From CAWHOW01 sp963831005 (GTDB taxonomy: Bacteria > Bacteroidota > Bacteroidia > Bacteroidales > CG2-30-32-10): a stretch of 64,000 nucleotides of DNA. The notes beneath the pieces were generated by a model. That model was not told the DNA's origin, did no database searches, and was given only the letters and a program-made list of their open reading frames with translations. The stretch lies in NCBI GenBank assembly GCA_963831005.1, contig CAWHOW010000033.1:1-64000 (forward strand). Reading direction: 5' to 3'. This document shows, in pieces, positions 1-9,773 of this stretch (position 1 is the stretch's first letter; the number at the start of each line of letters is the position of its first letter). The position numbers and the translations under genes were made by a program.

Positions 1-951
1 AAGGTTAGAACCTTCTCTGACCAAAAATGGATATTCTTCATTCCTGCCTGACGTGGTATTTGTAGTAACCTGTTCGCAAGCATTCCATGTTGTTCCAGAA
101 TCGGAAGATTGCCGTATCCATGAATTCCAATTCGTACTATCCAGCCCATAAGCTAAATCTGTGTGCCCGCTATCAAGAGAAACCATAGTAGTATAAGAAT
201 TCATTGAAGTAATTGCAACCTCGGATCCCATGTTGCTCCCATATCCCTTGAACGGCGGTAATATATCTCCATAGTTCCACTCCTGTTATCATTCCATGTC
301 ATATGGATGTATTTGCCATCGGTAGCTGTGCTCATGTCTTCTGAACGGCCATATCCTGTGCGTGTTGAAACTCGCTGGGCTGTTCCAAATGAATTGCCAT
401 TATTTGTAGATTTCACTAGCCAAATCATTGTACTGTCCATAACCCCTTTATGTAATGCAACAAGTACAGTAGTGCCTGAAACGGCAACACCCGGCCAGAA
501 TAAAGTACTGCTGTCTATACAAACTTTTGACGCCCAGGTATTCCTCCATCAGTAGAATGAATATAGAAAGAGCTGTTACCTGAAAGTCCGGAAGATTCAA
601 ACGAGGTAGATTCATTTAAACTGTCCCACCATACTACATGAATATTTCTGCCATTTACAGCTAAGGAAGGCATACTGGCTTTGCCATTAGTATCCGTTAT
701 AGCAACAGGTGTGTCCCATGTATGTCCGGTGTCAATCGAACGTCTATAATAGATAGCGGTTCCATTTGTACGTTTATCCGACCAAATTACATGGAGGGTG
801 TCATTACTGGCAACCATGCATGGTCCCATATTCTCATTCATGGATGCATTAGTTGCATTGGGCGAAATGTTGATAGGAGAACTCCATTGCGCTAAAGCGC
901 TGTCAAGCCAAAAATGGCTTGCAAAATTACGGATGTAAATAGCTTTTTCAT
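1..951 (-). pseudogene. BNR-repeat (sialidase-like fold) exported protein, frameshifted, C-terminus beyond window
   Basis: Read on the minus strand from an ATG at 951, the gene starts with a signal peptide (MKKLFTSVILQAIFGLTAL) and continues, after frame corrections, as a protein with repeated BNR/Asp-box motifs of the S-x-D-x-G-x-T-W type (SIDTGHTW, SRDMGATW, SSDSGTTW). Three reading-frame breaks are visible, near 893, 541 and 221. Adding one base at each restores a continuous protein; the second repair recreates a perfect Asp-box (STDGGNTW). BNR repeats form beta-propellers found in sialidases and many non-catalytic surface proteins; no sialidase catalytic residues can be assigned here, so substrate is unknown. 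The gene runs off the left edge of the window, so any C-terminal sorting domain is not seen. Pseudogene versus assembly indels is undecided. Confidence 0.7.
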
Positions 952-1331
952 GATTTCAGTTTTTATGGTCAATTAATTTTTTAGTTCAATCTGGGTGTAA
1001 ACAATTATAATTCCCGAACCCAATTATAAGACGCAATAGTATTAAAAGGTTGCATTCAAAATATTTAAGTTTTTATAATTCGTTTTATACTAATTGTTTA
1101 AATTTTTACTGTTGCAATTAAAACCTAAATAATTCTTCTTTATATACCTGAATGCACAAAAGCAAAAATTTGTTAAAAATAGTATTTTGAAAATCTTACA
1201 AATTATTTCAGGTTTAACTCGTTTAATGATGATTAATTCTTTAAGTATAAATTCCGGTTTTTTAAGGATTGATATAAATTTAATATTGAGTTAATCCATA
1301 GTAAATATATTTGCCACATTAATATTTTAAA
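952..1331. other. Divergent intergenic region, 380 bp
   Basis: AT-rich spacer between the divergent BNR-repeat gene and the phosphatase gene. Apart from a plus-strand promoter candidate near its right end, no gene, hairpin or repeat is seen. Confidence 0.6.
1286..1313 (+). promoter_or_regulatory. Bacteroidota-type promoter candidate for the phosphatase gene
   Basis: TTG at 1286-1288 and TATATTTG at 1306-1313, spacer 17 bp. This fits the -33/-7 pattern (TTG / TAnnTTTG) of Bacteroidota primary sigma promoters, though the spacer is on the short side. It lies about 20 bp before the ATG at 1332. Confidence 0.4.
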
Positions 1332-2940
1332 ATGATAAAATCCAAAAAATATTCTTTGTTTTACTACTTGCCGGTAATACTTTTTTCCGTTACCAGGTTG
1401 CCAAATCTTCAGTACCCGACCATGTAACGCTCACATGGTCAGGCGATCCGCATACTACACAAACCATTACATGGAGAACAGAAGTTGCAGAAACAGACGG
1501 CGATGTTCAATATGCGCGAATTGAAGATTCGGTAAGTTTTTCCTTTAAAGCAAAGGATGTGAAGGAAGACAGTTCAGTTAAATTCAAAACCGATATTGGA
1601 ATATGGAATATACATACATTGACCATCGAGGGGCTTGATCCCGGTAAAACATATTGCTATAGGGTAGGTCATGGCGATAACTGGAGTTCTTTGAATGTAT
1701 TCACCACTGAATCGGCCGAAACAAAAAGTTTCAGATTTTTAATCTTCGGCGACAGCCAGAGCGGCAATCCTGTTGATCCAAATTATAAAGTATTCGAAAC
1801 AACCATTCATAATGCTTATAAAACAAATCCCACTGCCAAATTTTTTATCAATATGGGCGACCTGGTTGAGGTTGGTGGCGATTATAATCATTGGACCAAC
1901 TGGTATAAGGCTACCCGGGATGTGATAGATAAAATATCATTCATGCCGGTAGTAGGGAATCACGATACTTATAATAATGCCTTCGAGGGAGCAGGGAAAC
2001 CGGTTAATTTCATCAGGCAGTTCATGGTGCCGCAAAATGGCCCGGTGGAGTTAAAGGACAGCTATATTCGTATGATTATGGCGATGTTCATTTTGCAGTG
2101 TGGGATAGCCAGATAGAAGAAGAAAAACCTGGCAAAGAGATGTTAAGCAAAGAACTCGACTGGCTTCGCAAGGATTTGCAGTATACTGACAGGAAGTGGA
2201 AGATAGTATTGTTCCATAAAACACCTTATTATAATAAAGTCAGAAGGTCGAATGATACCCTGAGATACCTGCTGCAACCGATTATTGATTCGAACCATGT
2301 TGATATTGTGCTTAATGGTCATGATCATGGTATTTCGTGGACATATCCGATAAAAAATGATGAATTTAAATCAAAACCATCGCAGGGTACGGTTTATTAT
2401 ATCACAGGAAGAAGCGGTAACAAAAACAACGAAGGCCTTGTATGGAAAGTTTGGGATGCCGGTTTCTTCGATCCACTCGACGAGCCTAACTACGTGGTTG
2501 CTGATGTAAACGCTTCGCAGTTTAAACTGCTTGCTTACAAGCAGGACATGACTCCTATTGATACCTTTATTATTGATAAAGCTAAAGATGAAATATATCC
2601 GTTAAAAGTTCCTGTAAAATATAAGGAAACAAGGCTGGTTATATATGGCAAGGCATTAGCAGACAGTATTAAGCCGGTTAATAGTAATAATGTATGGTAT
2701 GTTCCCGCAAAAGCTTTTGTTGATTATTTACATGGAAGGAGCGATAAGAAAGAGAACAACTTACAAATTAAAATCAGGAAAAGCGCAGGCGAATTTACTA
2801 TTAAGCATTTTCCACAAAGCAAAGATGCTGATATGATTTCGGCAGAAGATATAAAAGCGAAATTAGGCTTTCGGTATAAGTTTGATGAGCAAATTTGCAA
2901 ATATGCTTTTGTTCTCGAAAGATTAATGAACCAGGTGTAA
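1332..2940 (+). pseudogene. Purple-acid-phosphatase-like metallophosphoesterase, two frameshifts
   Basis: After two frame corrections this is one exported phosphatase. The N-terminus (ATG at 1332) would be a signal peptide if one A were added to the six-A run at 1344-1349. Next comes a fibronectin-like purple acid phosphatase N-domain (VPDHVTLTWSGDP...). The calcineurin-like domain follows, with the metal-ligand series FGDSQ, NMGDLVE, GNHDTYN, LFHKTP and LNGHDHG. The second break, near 2070, is also repaired by one added base, giving a continuous RYDYGDVHFAVWDSQ. The last 120 residues have no recognised domain. The enzyme would hydrolyse phosphomonoesters in the periplasm or at the surface, using a two-metal centre; the exact substrate is unknown. 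The two long open frames are 1559-2116 and 2098-2940. Confidence 0.75.
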
Positions 2941-3082
2941 TCCGGGAATAAAAGGTTATATTCTTGATTCTTATTAGTTACGATTCGAATAAGTGTTCAA
3001 AATACTTAAATAAATTTATTTTGTACATTTGCCGTTCCATAATTCAGTCTGTCACTTTTCTGAATAAAAAGCTTAACTTCTG

Positions 3083-4381
3083 ATGAATGTAATTCTTATT
3101 ATCATTTTCCTTATTTTTCTTACCGGTTTGTGCAACTTGTTTGAAATAGCTTTTGTTTCTTGCAGGAATTCTAAACTGGAAGAATTAGCACAAAAAGGAA
3201 ATGTTTCGGCACGCATCATATTAAATAAATTGCAAAAGCCTGAAAGATTTATATCCGAGATACAGATTGTTATTACAGGTATCAGCCTTATTTCCGGTGC
3301 TATTGGAGGAGTGGCTCTTGCAAGACATTTCACTGATTTTCTATTCAGTATAGGTTTTTCAGGTGAATTTCTTGCTCCAGTTTCTATGATTATTGTTATT
3401 GCCGTACTTGCTTATTTTTCGCTAGTGGCAGGCGAAATAGTTCCCAAAACTATTGCCCTTAATAATCCCGAGAAAATGGCTATTGCACTTATACCGTTTA
3501 TGCAGATTGTTTCGGCAGTGGTTGCACCATTGGCATGGTTCCTTAGCCTTTCAACTAAATTTATTATTAAATTCTTCCAGATAAAGAAGAATCTTGATCC
3601 ACCAGTTTCAGAGGAGGAACTCAGGATAATAATCAAGCAGGGATCAGAACATGGTGTGCTTGAAAAACAGGAATCGGAGATTATTCAGGACGTTATGACA
3701 TTTTCCGATAAAACAGCATATTCGCTAATGACACCCAATAAAGATGTGGTTTGGCTCGACCTTGAACTCCCTGTAGAAGAACTCTTGCAGGAAGTTATCA
3801 ATTCGCCTTTTTCTCGCTTCCCTGTTTGCGACGGTACTATTGACGAGGTAAAAGGCATTGTTTATGTCAAGGATATGCTGAAACAAATCCAGAAGCAGGG
3901 TAAGATGAATCTGGAGGATATAATGACACCCCCATTCTTTATCCCTGAAACAATGAAAGCCATTAAACTCCTTGAAGATTTTAAGAAAAGGAAGATAAAA
4001 ATGGGGATAGTAGTGAATGAATACGGAGAAACGCATGGTATTGTGACCATACAAGATATATCAGATAATGTGCTTGGTGATATTCCTGATATTTTGCAGG
4101 ATCACCAGCCACAGATAGCAAAGCGCGACGACGGTTCTATTCTGGTTGATGGCGATTTTCAGTTTGACGAAGTAATGGAATATCTTGAAATTAAGGTTTC
4201 AGACGAGTTCAAAGAAATAAAACAAAATATTTCCACCGTAGGTGGTTTCATCATGTACATGCTTGATAAGGTCCCGGCCAAAGGCGACCATATTCTTTTT
4301 GAGAATTATCGCTTCGAAGTGATTGACATGGATGCCAATCGTGTTGATAAAATTCTCATAGTAAAAGAGAACCTATCCTAA
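3083..4381 (+). CDS. CNNM/CorC-family membrane transporter (hemolysin-like, DUF21 + CBS pair)
   Basis: A 432-residue protein with the usual three-part order: a DUF21 membrane domain of about four helices (residues 1-175, including the conserved AGEIVPKTIAL segment), a CBS-domain pair (about 200-330; MTPNKDVVWLD and MTPPFFIPETM each open a CBS unit), and a C-terminal CorC_HlyC domain (about 345-430). The family is linked to divalent cation (Mg/Co) efflux or homeostasis; the older name hemolysin is historical. The ATG follows a -7-like TACATTTG at 3024-3031. The gene stands alone and ends at a strong hairpin terminator. Full length and intact; the transported ion cannot be told from sequence. 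Confidence 0.9.
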   Translation: MNVILIIIFLIFLTGLCNLFEIAFVSCRNSKLEELAQKGNVSARIILNKLQKPERFISEIQIVITGISLISGAIGGVALARHFTDFLFSIGFSGEFLAPVSMIIVIAVLAYFSLVAGEIVPKTIALNNPEKMAIALIPFMQIVSAVVAPLAWFLSLSTKFIIKFFQIKKNLDPPVSEEELRIIIKQGSEHGVLEKQESEIIQDVMTFSDKTAYSLMTPNKDVVWLDLELPVEELLQEVINSPFSRFPVCDGTIDEVKGIVYVKDMLKQIQKQGKMNLEDIMTPPFFIPETMKAIKLLEDFKKRKIKMGIVVNEYGETHGIVTIQDISDNVLGDIPDILQDHQPQIAKRDDGSILVDGDFQFDEVMEYLEIKVSDEFKEIKQNISTVGGFIMYMLDKVPAKGDHILFENYRFEVIDMDANRVDKILIVKENLS

Positions 4382-4407
4382 ACTTAAATTTTGAAAACTA
4401 ACAAAAA

Positions 4408-4446
4408 GAAAACTCAGCATATTAATTTATGTGCTGAGTTTTTATT
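4408..4446. terminator. Bidirectional rho-independent terminator
   Basis: Stem AAAACTCAGCAT (4409-4420) pairs with GTGCTGAGTTTTT (4431-4443) over a short AT-rich loop, with A-run and T-run flanks, between the convergent transporter and TPR/PD40 genes. Confidence 0.85.
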
Positions 4447-4478
4447 TTTCAATTAAAAATGAAACTTAGAAAAGATAT

Positions 4479-5789
4479 TTAATGTTGTGACTTAGAGAAA
4501 GTGTAAATATCTAACCCACCTTTTCCACCCAGTCTGTTTGAGGAGAAATAACCTTTATTATTATTCTGAAAAATTATTCCGAAGTCATCACTGGAGGAAT
4601 TGATAGGGTACTGCAGGTTGACAGGTGTACACCATGAACTTCCATTTTTTACTGCCACAAAAATATCCAAACCGCCCATTCCCTGCAAGCCGTTGGAAGA
4701 AAAATATAAAGTATCCTTGCTTACACTCAGGAAAGGGTATACTTCGTCTCCGGCAGTATTGATATTCGGGCCGAGATTGATGGGCTCTCCCCATGTTGCA
4801 TTTTTATCGCTTCGTTTTATCATCCATAAATCCATTCCGCCATGTCCGCCCGGCATATCTGAAGAAAAATATAGGGAAAGTCCATCAGCGCTGATACAGG
4901 GGCTACAACTGTTAACAGTATCATCAGAAATTGGAATAAGTATTGGAGAATCCCAATCTGTTGTTGATCCACTTTTCAATTTTGAAACATAAATATGACT
5001 GATCTGTTTTTTGTCTTTTTCAATCACGCTGCGGGTAAAATATAACTCACTTGGCGTTGCAGTTGCATATCTTTCATTGAAAAATACATTTGCATCCGAC
5101 TCTCCATTTTTTGTGTTAATGTTCTTTCCAATAGAAGCAGGAATACTCCACTTTCCCGTTTTATCTGCGCTTGACAAATAAATGTCAGGGGCGCATTGTC
5201 CGTTTACAACACTGTAATATTCCCCAATGGAGCCCTCACGTGATGATGTAAAAGCAAGTGTATTGTATTTAAAATTATAATAAGACGGGGCGTAATCATC
5301 ATCTTTGGAGTTTAAAGAGTTGCAGTTTACAACATCAAAACCAGAAGGTGTAGTTTTCCATTGTACAGCAAGTTTGCAGGATTCGACTCCCTTTAAACCT
5401 GGCATATCAGAAGGTTCAAGTGCCAGATAGGCATTATACTGCGCAGTTGCCTCATCAACTTTCCCGTTTGCCAAAAGCATGTCTGCATAATATAACGTAG
5501 CCAGATGATCAGTACAATTGGCCGTTAATGCTTTCTTATACCAAATCTCCGCATTTTTACTGTCTTTACATAATCTGTAACATTGAGCCACTTTAAAAGT
5601 TATTTTTGCTTTTTCTTTTTTATCGGTTTCTTTCAAAATGGCATTTTTATAAAAATCAATGGCATCATAATAATGGCAACTATGAAATATTTCATCCGCT
5701 TTCTTTTCATCTTTATTTTGCGCGTAAGTTTTTGAAATTAATAATGAAAGAATAAATAGTGTAAATACAATTGGTTTTAGGTTACTCAT
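4479..5789 (-). CDS. Exported TPR + WD40-like PD40 beta-propeller protein
   Basis: About 436 residues when started at the ATG at 5789, which gives a clean signal peptide (MSNLKPIVFTLFILSLLISKTYAQ without its tail); the upstream ATG at 5834 would add 15 polar residues ahead of it and is less likely. Residues about 30-140 form TPR-like helical repeats (KADEIFHSCHYYDAIDFYKNA; AEIWYKKAL). The rest has PD40/WD40-like motifs: LAFTSSREG, LYFSSDMPGGHGGMDLW, LYFSSNGLQGMGGLDIF, GYFSSNRLGGKGGLDIY. This architecture is shared with the periplasmic gliding/T9SS protein PorE and with SprE-like or OmpA-tailed relatives, but the OmpA peptidoglycan-binding domain is missing: the protein stops just after the last propeller motif. 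Role unknown; scaffold or envelope protein is an inference. Single gene, convergent with the transporter. Confidence 0.8.
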   Translation of the reverse strand: MSNLKPIVFTLFILSLLISKTYAQNKDEKKADEIFHSCHYYDAIDFYKNAILKETDKKEKAKITFKVAQCYRLCKDSKNAEIWYKKALTANCTDHLATLYYADMLLANGKVDEATAQYNAYLALEPSDMPGLKGVESCKLAVQWKTTPSGFDVVNCNSLNSKDDDYAPSYYNFKYNTLAFTSSREGSIGEYYSVVNGQCAPDIYLSSADKTGKWSIPASIGKNINTKNGESDANVFFNERYATATPSELYFTRSVIEKDKKQISHIYVSKLKSGSTTDWDSPILIPISDDTVNSCSPCISADGLSLYFSSDMPGGHGGMDLWMIKRSDKNATWGEPINLGPNINTAGDEVYPFLSVSKDTLYFSSNGLQGMGGLDIFVAVKNGSSWCTPVNLQYPINSSSDDFGIIFQNNNKGYFSSNRLGGKGGLDIYTFSKSQH

Positions 5790-5912
5790 TGTGTATCGTT
5801 TATATTTGTTATTGGGTTTATAAGAAACTTTCAATTATTCTTACTTATGAAAGCAAAATTATGTTTTTTTTCTTAACTTTATATTAATATATTAAAATTG
5901 AAAATTATTCAT

Positions 5913-6805
5913 TGAAGTTGTTCAAAGTCGGTTGTTGACAAAACACCAATGGCACATAAATATTGAGAATCAATAAATAGTACCATTGGTGAAAAAAAAA
6001 TAATGATAAACAAAAGTATAATAAAAAAGAGATTTGTCCGCATTTACAATTCGGAAATTTGATGGGTAACACAAAAGTCAAAAAATATCAAGTAGTAGCG
6101 GCAATACTGTATCGGTTAAAGACGGGTTGTCAATGGCGAGAGTTACCAATGAAACAATTCTTTAGGACGGCATACAAATGGAATAGCGTATATTATCATT
6201 TCCAAAAATGGAGTAAAGATGGTAGCTGGAACAAAGTATGGCAATCTGTATTAGAAGCACACAAGCACATTCTAGATTTATCAAGTATTCAATTAGATGG
6301 TACACATACACCAGCCAAACGAGGCGGAGAAGCAGTTGGTTATCAGGGTAGGAAAAAATGTTCAACAAGTAATTTATTAATAATTGCAGATAATCAAGGT
6401 ATTCCATTAGCTTGTAGTGAACCTGTTTCAGGTAATCATAATGATGCGTATAATTTGGTAGACACAACCGATAAAATGTTTTCTAATATCAGAGCATCCG
6501 GTATCCGAACTGACGGATTATTTCTTAATGCAGATGCAGGTTTTGATGTATCAGAGTTTCGGCAATATTGTATGCAAAATGAAATTTTTGACAATATTGA
6601 TATGAATAAAAGAAATGGATGTGTGTCGGAAAATATATTTGATGAAATACTTTATAAATGTAGGTTTGTAATAGAGCGAACCAATGCCTGGTTGGATGCT
6701 TTTAAAGCACTATTGGTTCGTTTTGAAACAAATAAATATCATTGGAAAGCATTGCACTTATTGGCATTTTGTGTTATTTTATTACGTCAACTTTGAACAA
6801 CTTCA
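5913..6805 (+). mobile_element. IS5-superfamily insertion sequence
   Basis: Bounded by 16-bp perfect terminal inverted repeats, TGAAGTTGTTCAAAGT at 5913-5928 and its complement at 6790-6805. The stop codon of the transposase lies inside the right repeat, which is typical of compact elements. The element is about 0.89 kb. No convincing target duplication is seen at the flanks. Confidence 0.85.
6059..6796 (+). CDS. IS5-family DDE transposase
   Basis: The open frame starts at a TTG at 6059 and encodes 245 residues: an N-terminal DUF4096-like helix-turn-helix region (KYQVVAAILYRLKTGCQWRELP) and a DDE domain with LDGTHTPAKRGG (first Asp), LNADAGFDV (second Asp) and VIERTNAWLD (Glu). The frame is open upstream to 5993 without an ATG, and the residues read there (EICPHLQFGNLMGN) look like genuine family sequence, so the true N-terminus is further up. 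An ATG at 6003 in another frame joins it through an A-AAA-AAG heptamer at 6023-6029, either by -1 ribosomal frameshifting or through a missing A. It cuts and pastes its own element. Confidence 0.85.
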   Translation: MMGNTKVKKYQVVAAILYRLKTGCQWRELPMKQFFRTAYKWNSVYYHFQKWSKDGSWNKVWQSVLEAHKHILDLSSIQLDGTHTPAKRGGEAVGYQGRKKCSTSNLLIIADNQGIPLACSEPVSGNHNDAYNLVDTTDKMFSNIRASGIRTDGLFLNADAGFDVSEFRQYCMQNEIFDNIDMNKRNGCVSENIFDEILYKCRFVIERTNAWLDAFKALLVRFETNKYHWKALHLLAFCVILLRQL

Positions 6806-6900
6806 TTATCAAATGCAATAACAAAATAAAGATTGGAAGGAAATAGAGAGTCTATATATTTTTGATGAATTGAAATTCAATATATAAATAAAATTTAAGT

Positions 6901-8081
6901 TATACTTTACACGGGATAAATTTCCGCAGTTTGATTTTGAAAAAATTGGAACTTGAGTGTCAATAAATTTTTTAAATCAGAGTTGTATCTATGATTAACA
7001 GTTTGAAAAAATCCATTAATGGCATCATGAAACTTAGAAGGTGTTTCATAATATTTTGCGTATAACATTTTTTTCTTTGTGAACTTCCATAATCGTTCAA
7101 TAATATTCAAATTGGGAGAATATGAAGGTAAAAACAAGAGTGTTATTCCTAATTCTTTAGCTGTGTTTTCAACCAATTTGCAATGCTGATAACGCGCATT
7201 ATCCAAAACAATTTTCAGGGGCAAATCCACATAAAGTTCTCGAAGTTGCTTTAAAAATGCAACAATAGTTTCGGCACTTATAAAAGAAGTATTGCTCAAT
7301 GTAATAACTTCTTTCGTGATAGAATTTACAGCACCCAATACATTGATTCTATTGCGTCCCGAAGATGCTTTTATAAACAAGCGCGTCATGCACCACAAGG
7401 CACAAATAAAAGGTTGTAATATAAAATGTGCTGCATCCACAAAAAATAAATGGCATTCTCCGTTTTGTGCTTCTTTAATCGCTGGTTCTAATGTTGTTTT
7501 CATCCATTGCCGTTGTTTTTCAACATCTGCTTTTGCGGGAATATGTCCTGCTTTGATGTAATGCAAACCGTGCCGTTTCATAAAAGAACGTACCTGTGAA
7601 GGACTCCGGCTGATACCTGTCATAGCCTCAATACGCGATTTTGCTTCGTTAACACTCATCGGTGGCTGTTCTATAAAAGATTTCAATATACTTTCTGCAT
7701 GGTTTTCCAATCTGCTTTTATTTGTGCCATAGTTGATCCCGCAAAGAACATCAAAGCCGCCTTCCTGATAGCGATGAACCCAATCGCCTACAGAATCCCG
7801 ATTTAATCCAACCAAAGTTCCTATCATTTCATTTGACATATTAGTTGTTGCCTTGAGGTATACCGCATGTATTCTTTTCTGAATAATTGGACATGGATAA
7901 TAATATCTTTCATATTTTAGCTTTTGAATTTCAGTTTCACTGAGATTTATTTGAAGCATATCATTAGTTTGTTGGTACAATCTAATTTGATATGCTTCTT
8001 CTTTTATTTTACATTCGTTCTCTCTAAATTATTAACTTTGTTCTGTTAATTTTTGCGGAAATTTATCCCGTTTGCAGTATA
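6901..8081 (-). mobile_element. IS630-family insertion sequence
   Basis: Imperfect inverted repeats of about 28 bp: the outer six bases TATACT (6901-6906, and as AGTATA at 8076-8081) and a perfect inner CGGGATAAATTTCCGCA (6912-6928, complement at 8054-8070). The ends begin and finish with TA, as expected for a family that targets and duplicates TA. The element is intact and lies only about 95 bp from the IS5-like element. Confidence 0.85.
6907..7980 (-). CDS. IS630-family transposase (DDE_3)
   Basis: A 357-residue, apparently full-length transposase. Residues about 15-150 hold two helix-turn-helix domains (LVGLNRDSVGDWVHRYQEGG; MTGISRSPSQVRSFMKRHGL). The catalytic domain has FFVDAAHF (first Asp), VLDNARYQ (second Asp) and LPSYSPNLNIIERLWK (Glu), the signature of IS630/Tc1-mariner DDE_3 enzymes that insert at TA. 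The ATG at 7980 lies just inside the right inverted repeat and the stop lies just inside the left one, so gene and element match. No frameshift is present. Confidence 0.92.
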   Translation of the reverse strand: MYQQTNDMLQINLSETEIQKLKYERYYYPCPIIQKRIHAVYLKATTNMSNEMIGTLVGLNRDSVGDWVHRYQEGGFDVLCGINYGTNKSRLENHAESILKSFIEQPPMSVNEAKSRIEAMTGISRSPSQVRSFMKRHGLHYIKAGHIPAKADVEKQRQWMKTTLEPAIKEAQNGECHLFFVDAAHFILQPFICALWCMTRLFIKASSGRNRINVLGAVNSITKEVITLSNTSFISAETIVAFLKQLRELYVDLPLKIVLDNARYQHCKLVENTAKELGITLLFLPSYSPNLNIIERLWKFTKKKMLYAKYYETPSKFHDAINGFFQTVNHRYNSDLKNLLTLKFQFFQNQTAEIYPV

Positions 8082-8479
8082 AATCTTAGAATCCGGACAA
8101 TCTTTAATTTAACTAGAGTTTTTGCGACAATCTTTAATATGAATGATGGTAAATATAAACTGAGAAGCATTCCTATATACTACTTAAAACTTTAGGATAA
8201 TAGTTGATTTATTAAATTTTTAAAACCACCTCCTTTAGGGGTGGTTATGTTACGCTTTGCATGTAAAATATTTTTTTTCATTCATTTGCGTTGGTTTTGT
8301 GCGTATGGAGGGCTATGCCCTCCGGCTATTAAAACCACCTTCTTAGAAGGTGGTTGTTTACTTAATAAAAATAGAAGCATTTTAAAATTTTATAAAAATA
8401 TCCTTGCTTATCTATAGTATTTGTTTATTTTTGCAGATGTTAATCATTTAACAGATATGAGGAACTAAAAATATAGAAT
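8082..8479. other. Intergenic region between IS630 element and Rrf2 gene
   Basis: 398 bp. It contains two related hairpins (annotated separately) and an AT-rich stretch with a TATTTTTGCAG box (-7-like) just ahead of the Rrf2 gene. No open reading frame of interest. Confidence 0.5.
8222..8360. repeat. Pair of REP-like hairpins with a shared ACCACCT arm
   Basis: Two hairpins carry the same kind of stem: AAAACCACCTCC...GGGGTGGTTA at about 8222-8247 and AAAACCACCTTC...GAAGGTGGTTG at about 8331-8356. Between them is a third, GGAGGGC TAT GCCCTCC (about 8307-8324). The arrangement resembles bacterial REP/BIME units. T-runs are absent, so these are unlikely to be ordinary terminators. Confidence 0.6.
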
Positions 8480-8944
8480 ATGAAAGTAAATACTAAAATT
8501 CGCTACGGCCTCAGAGCAATGCTCGAATTCGGATTAAACGAGAGAAAAAAGAATTTTACAGGGCTTCATCAAAAAGAAATTGCCGAGAATCAAAATTTAT
8601 CAGAAAAATACCTTGATCCAATAATTGGTGCATTGAAGTCAAATGGATTGATCATGAATGCCGGTGGGAAAAAAAGCGGATACCTGCTTGCACGTCCTTC
8701 TCAGGAAATTACGATTTACGATGTTTACAGGTCATTCGAACCGGAGCTTTCCATCATTCATTGCATGAATAAACCTGTAACTTGCTTTATTTCCAGAATT
8801 TGTGTTGCTAGTGAATATTGGATGGACCTGAATGATGTTATCACAAACCATATGAAAAGTGTCACGCTAGATATGATTGTGAAAAAACACATAAAAACTA
8901 AGAAAAGGGTTGACCAGGCAAATGCAGTCGCTCATTGTAAATAA
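8480..8944 (+). CDS. Rrf2-family transcriptional regulator, probable [2Fe-2S] sensor
   Basis: 154 residues. The N-terminal winged helix starts with the family's typical KIRYGLRAMLEFGL and continues with a recognition segment (KEIAENQNLSEKYLDPIIGALKSNGLI). Cys95, Cys102 and Cys108 (spacing C-x6-C-x5-C) match the three-cysteine cluster-binding loop of IscR/NsrR/RsrR-type members. Such proteins sense Fe-S status, nitric oxide or redox state and repress or activate nearby genes. It is transcribed towards the cytochrome genes that start at 9348, so control of cytochrome or haem genes is a reasonable inference, not shown. The gene is intact and monocistronic in appearance. Confidence 0.9.
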   Translation: MKVNTKIRYGLRAMLEFGLNERKKNFTGLHQKEIAENQNLSEKYLDPIIGALKSNGLIMNAGGKKSGYLLARPSQEITIYDVYRSFEPELSIIHCMNKPVTCFISRICVASEYWMDLNDVITNHMKSVTLDMIVKKHIKTKKRVDQANAVAHCK

Positions 8945-9347
8945 TAAGCCATAACAAATTGGTAAATTTGATAGACCTTGTTTTTTAACCTTATTTATTG
9001 TTTAAAATAAAGAAATTCAATCTGATTTTACTAATCGGATGTTTCATATTTTTCTCCTAATTCATCTTAATTATTTCTTTATAAATAATTCCGTATCAAT
9101 CGATTGCATTGATATCCTTCAAAGCAAGGATCAGTAAATATTAAAATTTTGTTAAAAAGAAGTAAAAAAACTTGTAGAATGTTAAAATATAATATATATT
9201 TGCACTATCATTCTTATAGCATAAGTGGTATAAATATAAAAATGTCTGTAAATAAGCACTTCTTGAATATTTAATATGCATAAACCTTTAATCATATAAA
9301 CTGAATATATTCTAATATTTATAATTAAAATTTAACACAAACAGAAA
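8945..9347. other. Leader region upstream of the cytochrome lipoprotein gene
   Basis: 403 bp, AT-rich, with one good promoter match at 9172-9202 and then an untranslated leader of about 140 bases. No hairpin or known riboswitch is recognised. Confidence 0.5.
9172..9202 (+). promoter_or_regulatory. Bacteroidota-type promoter
   Basis: TTG at 9172-9174, 20-bp spacer, TATATTTG at 9195-9202: an ideal TTG-N20-TAnnTTTG promoter. It would drive the cytochrome lipoprotein and DUF5777 genes. Confidence 0.65.
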
Positions 9348-9725
9348 ATGAAAAATAGACTTGTAATTATCCTAGTTATTCTTTTTGGAGCTATTGTTGG
9401 CTGTACAAAAGATACAGTAAAACCAACTGTTGCGCGTGCCACTTCAACGACAACTGTTATTAAATTCTCTACTGATATACAACCGACATTTACAGCTAAG
9501 TGTATAGGTTGCCATGATCATGCAGGCGACCAGCCTCCCGACCTCACATCAGGCTATTCATACAATGCATTGATGAGTAATGGGGATATTGATACAATAA
9601 CCCCTGCTAATAGTACTCTTTATAAAAAATTAAATACAGGTGGAAATATGGCAACATATGCAGGTGATGCAACATTTGCACCTAAAGTACTTCAATGGAT
9701 AACTGCCGGTGCTAAAAATAACTAA
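9348..9725 (+). CDS. Mono-haem c-type cytochrome lipoprotein
   Basis: 125 residues. A lipoprotein signal (AIVGC, lipidated Cys19) is followed by a low-complexity Thr/Ser linker and one CIGCH haem-attachment motif at residues 52-56. The FSTDIQPTFTAKCIGCHDHAG segment resembles the small cytochrome-like domain common in Bacteroidota surface or periplasmic electron carriers (consensus IQPIF...C..CH). A Met axial ligand cannot be fixed with confidence; Met94 (GGNMATYAG) is a candidate. It is membrane-anchored on the periplasmic or outer face. It lies 48 bp ahead of a DUF5777 barrel gene and probably shares its transcript, which suggests a lipoprotein-plus-barrel pair. Confidence 0.85.
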   Translation: MKNRLVIILVILFGAIVGCTKDTVKPTVARATSTTTVIKFSTDIQPTFTAKCIGCHDHAGDQPPDLTSGYSYNALMSNGDIDTITPANSTLYKKLNTGGNMATYAGDATFAPKVLQWITAGAKNN

Positions 9726-9773
9726 ATTTCTTCAAAAGACTTTTAACAAATTAAAATCATAAAAAATAAAACA

